Shown here: one piece after another, positions 5,854 through 6,212 of the stretch
How the letters are laid out: each line of letters starts with the position of its first letter
How positions within the stretch are numbered: the stretch's first letter is position 1
Assembly (NCBI GenBank): GCA_022615525.1
Contig: JAKEGN010000005.1
Span: 1 to 6,212 of the forward strand
Direction of reading: 5' to 3'
Length of the DNA stretch: 6,212 nt
DNA from: Woeseiaceae bacterium
Lineage (GTDB): Bacteria > Pseudomonadota > Gammaproteobacteria > Steroidobacterales > Woeseiaceae
Notes under the pieces: model-generated
The model's input: the letters and a program-made list of their open reading frames with translations, nothing else
Told to the model about the DNA's origin: nothing
Database searches by the model: none
Position numbers and translations under genes: made by a program

Positions 5854-6212
5854 TGGTCCGACCTCATCGGCAACTGGAGGGCGACGACACTTGCCGATTC
5901 TACCTCGGGCATGGATTCGAGCTTCCCGGTGTAACGCTCGAGGTCTTCGAGCGAGGCCGCCGATAATTGCACGATAACACGATAAGATCCCTCGGCGTTG
6001 CCGCGGGATACGTCGCGGGCCCCGATTTGCTCCAGTACCCGTTCGCGATCCGAACGTGCGGCATTCGCGGAGAAGCGAATACTCAGCACGTAATCCATCG
6101 CCCGACCGTCGGCGGCCGAAGTCGCAGTCTCGAATTCCCGCGGTACGCCGGATCTGTCGGCCGGGTTCAACAGGAAAAACGCACCAATGAGCGTAATCGC
6201 TGCCGCGGCGGC
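5850..6212 (-). CDS. Membrane-anchored protein with protease-propeptide-like domain, possible anti-sigma factor (5' end outside window)
   Basis: The frame is open from the window edge to TGA 5850-5852, giving 120 visible C-terminal residues; the apparent TTG start at 6170 is internal. The first 15 or so visible residues (AAAAAITLIGAFFLL) look like the end of a transmembrane helix. A short linker follows, then a compact domain with predicted order strand (YVLSIRF), helix (DRERVLEQIGA), two strands (SYRVIVQL), helix (LEDLERYTGKLESMP) and strand (VESASVVAL). This ferredoxin-like pattern is that of S8/I9-type protease propeptides. The stop overlaps the S8 protease start (GTGA), so the two are probably co-translated. 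Membrane-anchored anti-sigma factors next to S8 proteases occur in proteobacteria as I recall, which suggests this identity, but the zinc-finger N-terminal part that would prove it is not in the window. A plain membrane-anchored protease inhibitor or chaperone is the alternative. Confidence 0.55.
   Translation of the reverse strand, partial: AAAAAITLIGAFFLLNPADRSGVPREFETATSAADGRAMDYVLSIRFSANAARSDRERVLEQIGARDVSRGNAEGSYRVIVQLSAASLEDLERYTGKLESMPEVESASVVALQLPMRSDQ
5862..5866 (-). promoter_or_regulatory. Ribosome binding site of the S8 protease gene
   Basis: Minus-strand tgagg lies 8 nt before the GTG at 5853, inside the 3' end of the upstream gene. It supports the GTG start and coupling by the 4-nt GTGA overlap. 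Confidence 0.65.

Overview
The window looks like chromosomal DNA from a moderately GC-rich gammaproteobacterium. This rests on an RNase E tail with a gammaproteobacterial-type membrane-targeting helix, a TorF-type putative porin, and a TolB-like/TPR inner-membrane protein of a kind common in environmental gammaproteobacteria. The genus cannot be named from the sequence. I see no insertion sequence, tRNA, rRNA, CRISPR array, phage gene or recombinase.

Layout: (1) positions 1-1208 (+) hold the C-terminal part of ribonuclease E: end of the catalytic half, amphipathic membrane anchor, very Arg-rich RNA-binding stretch, and a disordered Pro/Ala/Glu tail with two in-frame tandem duplications. (2) A low-molecular-weight protein tyrosine phosphatase (1215-1706, -) converges on it; the two stop codons sit in the two arms of one 8-bp hairpin. 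(3) A 363-bp gene-free region (1707-2069) holds a perfect 13-bp inverted repeat bracketing a plausible phosphatase promoter, plus several smaller inverted repeats. (4) A TolB-like/TPR membrane protein (2070-3665, -) follows. (5) A 221-bp divergent intergenic region separates it from a TorF-family putative porin (3887-4591, +). (6) That gene overlaps tail-to-tail by 4 nt with a secreted S8 (subtilisin-like) protease (4588-5853, -). (7) Upstream of the protease, and overlapping it by GTGA, is the 3' part of a membrane-anchored protein (5850 to window end, -).

The most interesting part is the right end. The truncated gene has a transmembrane segment followed by a compact domain whose predicted beta-alpha-beta-beta-alpha-beta pattern resembles an S8 protease propeptide. 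It is apparently translationally coupled to an S8 protease that keeps the Asp/His/Ser triad but has Glu where the oxyanion-hole Asn is expected. The arrangement suggests a sigma/anti-sigma/protease cell-envelope signalling cassette. The sigma factor and the N-terminal part of the putative anti-sigma lie outside the window, so this is inference.
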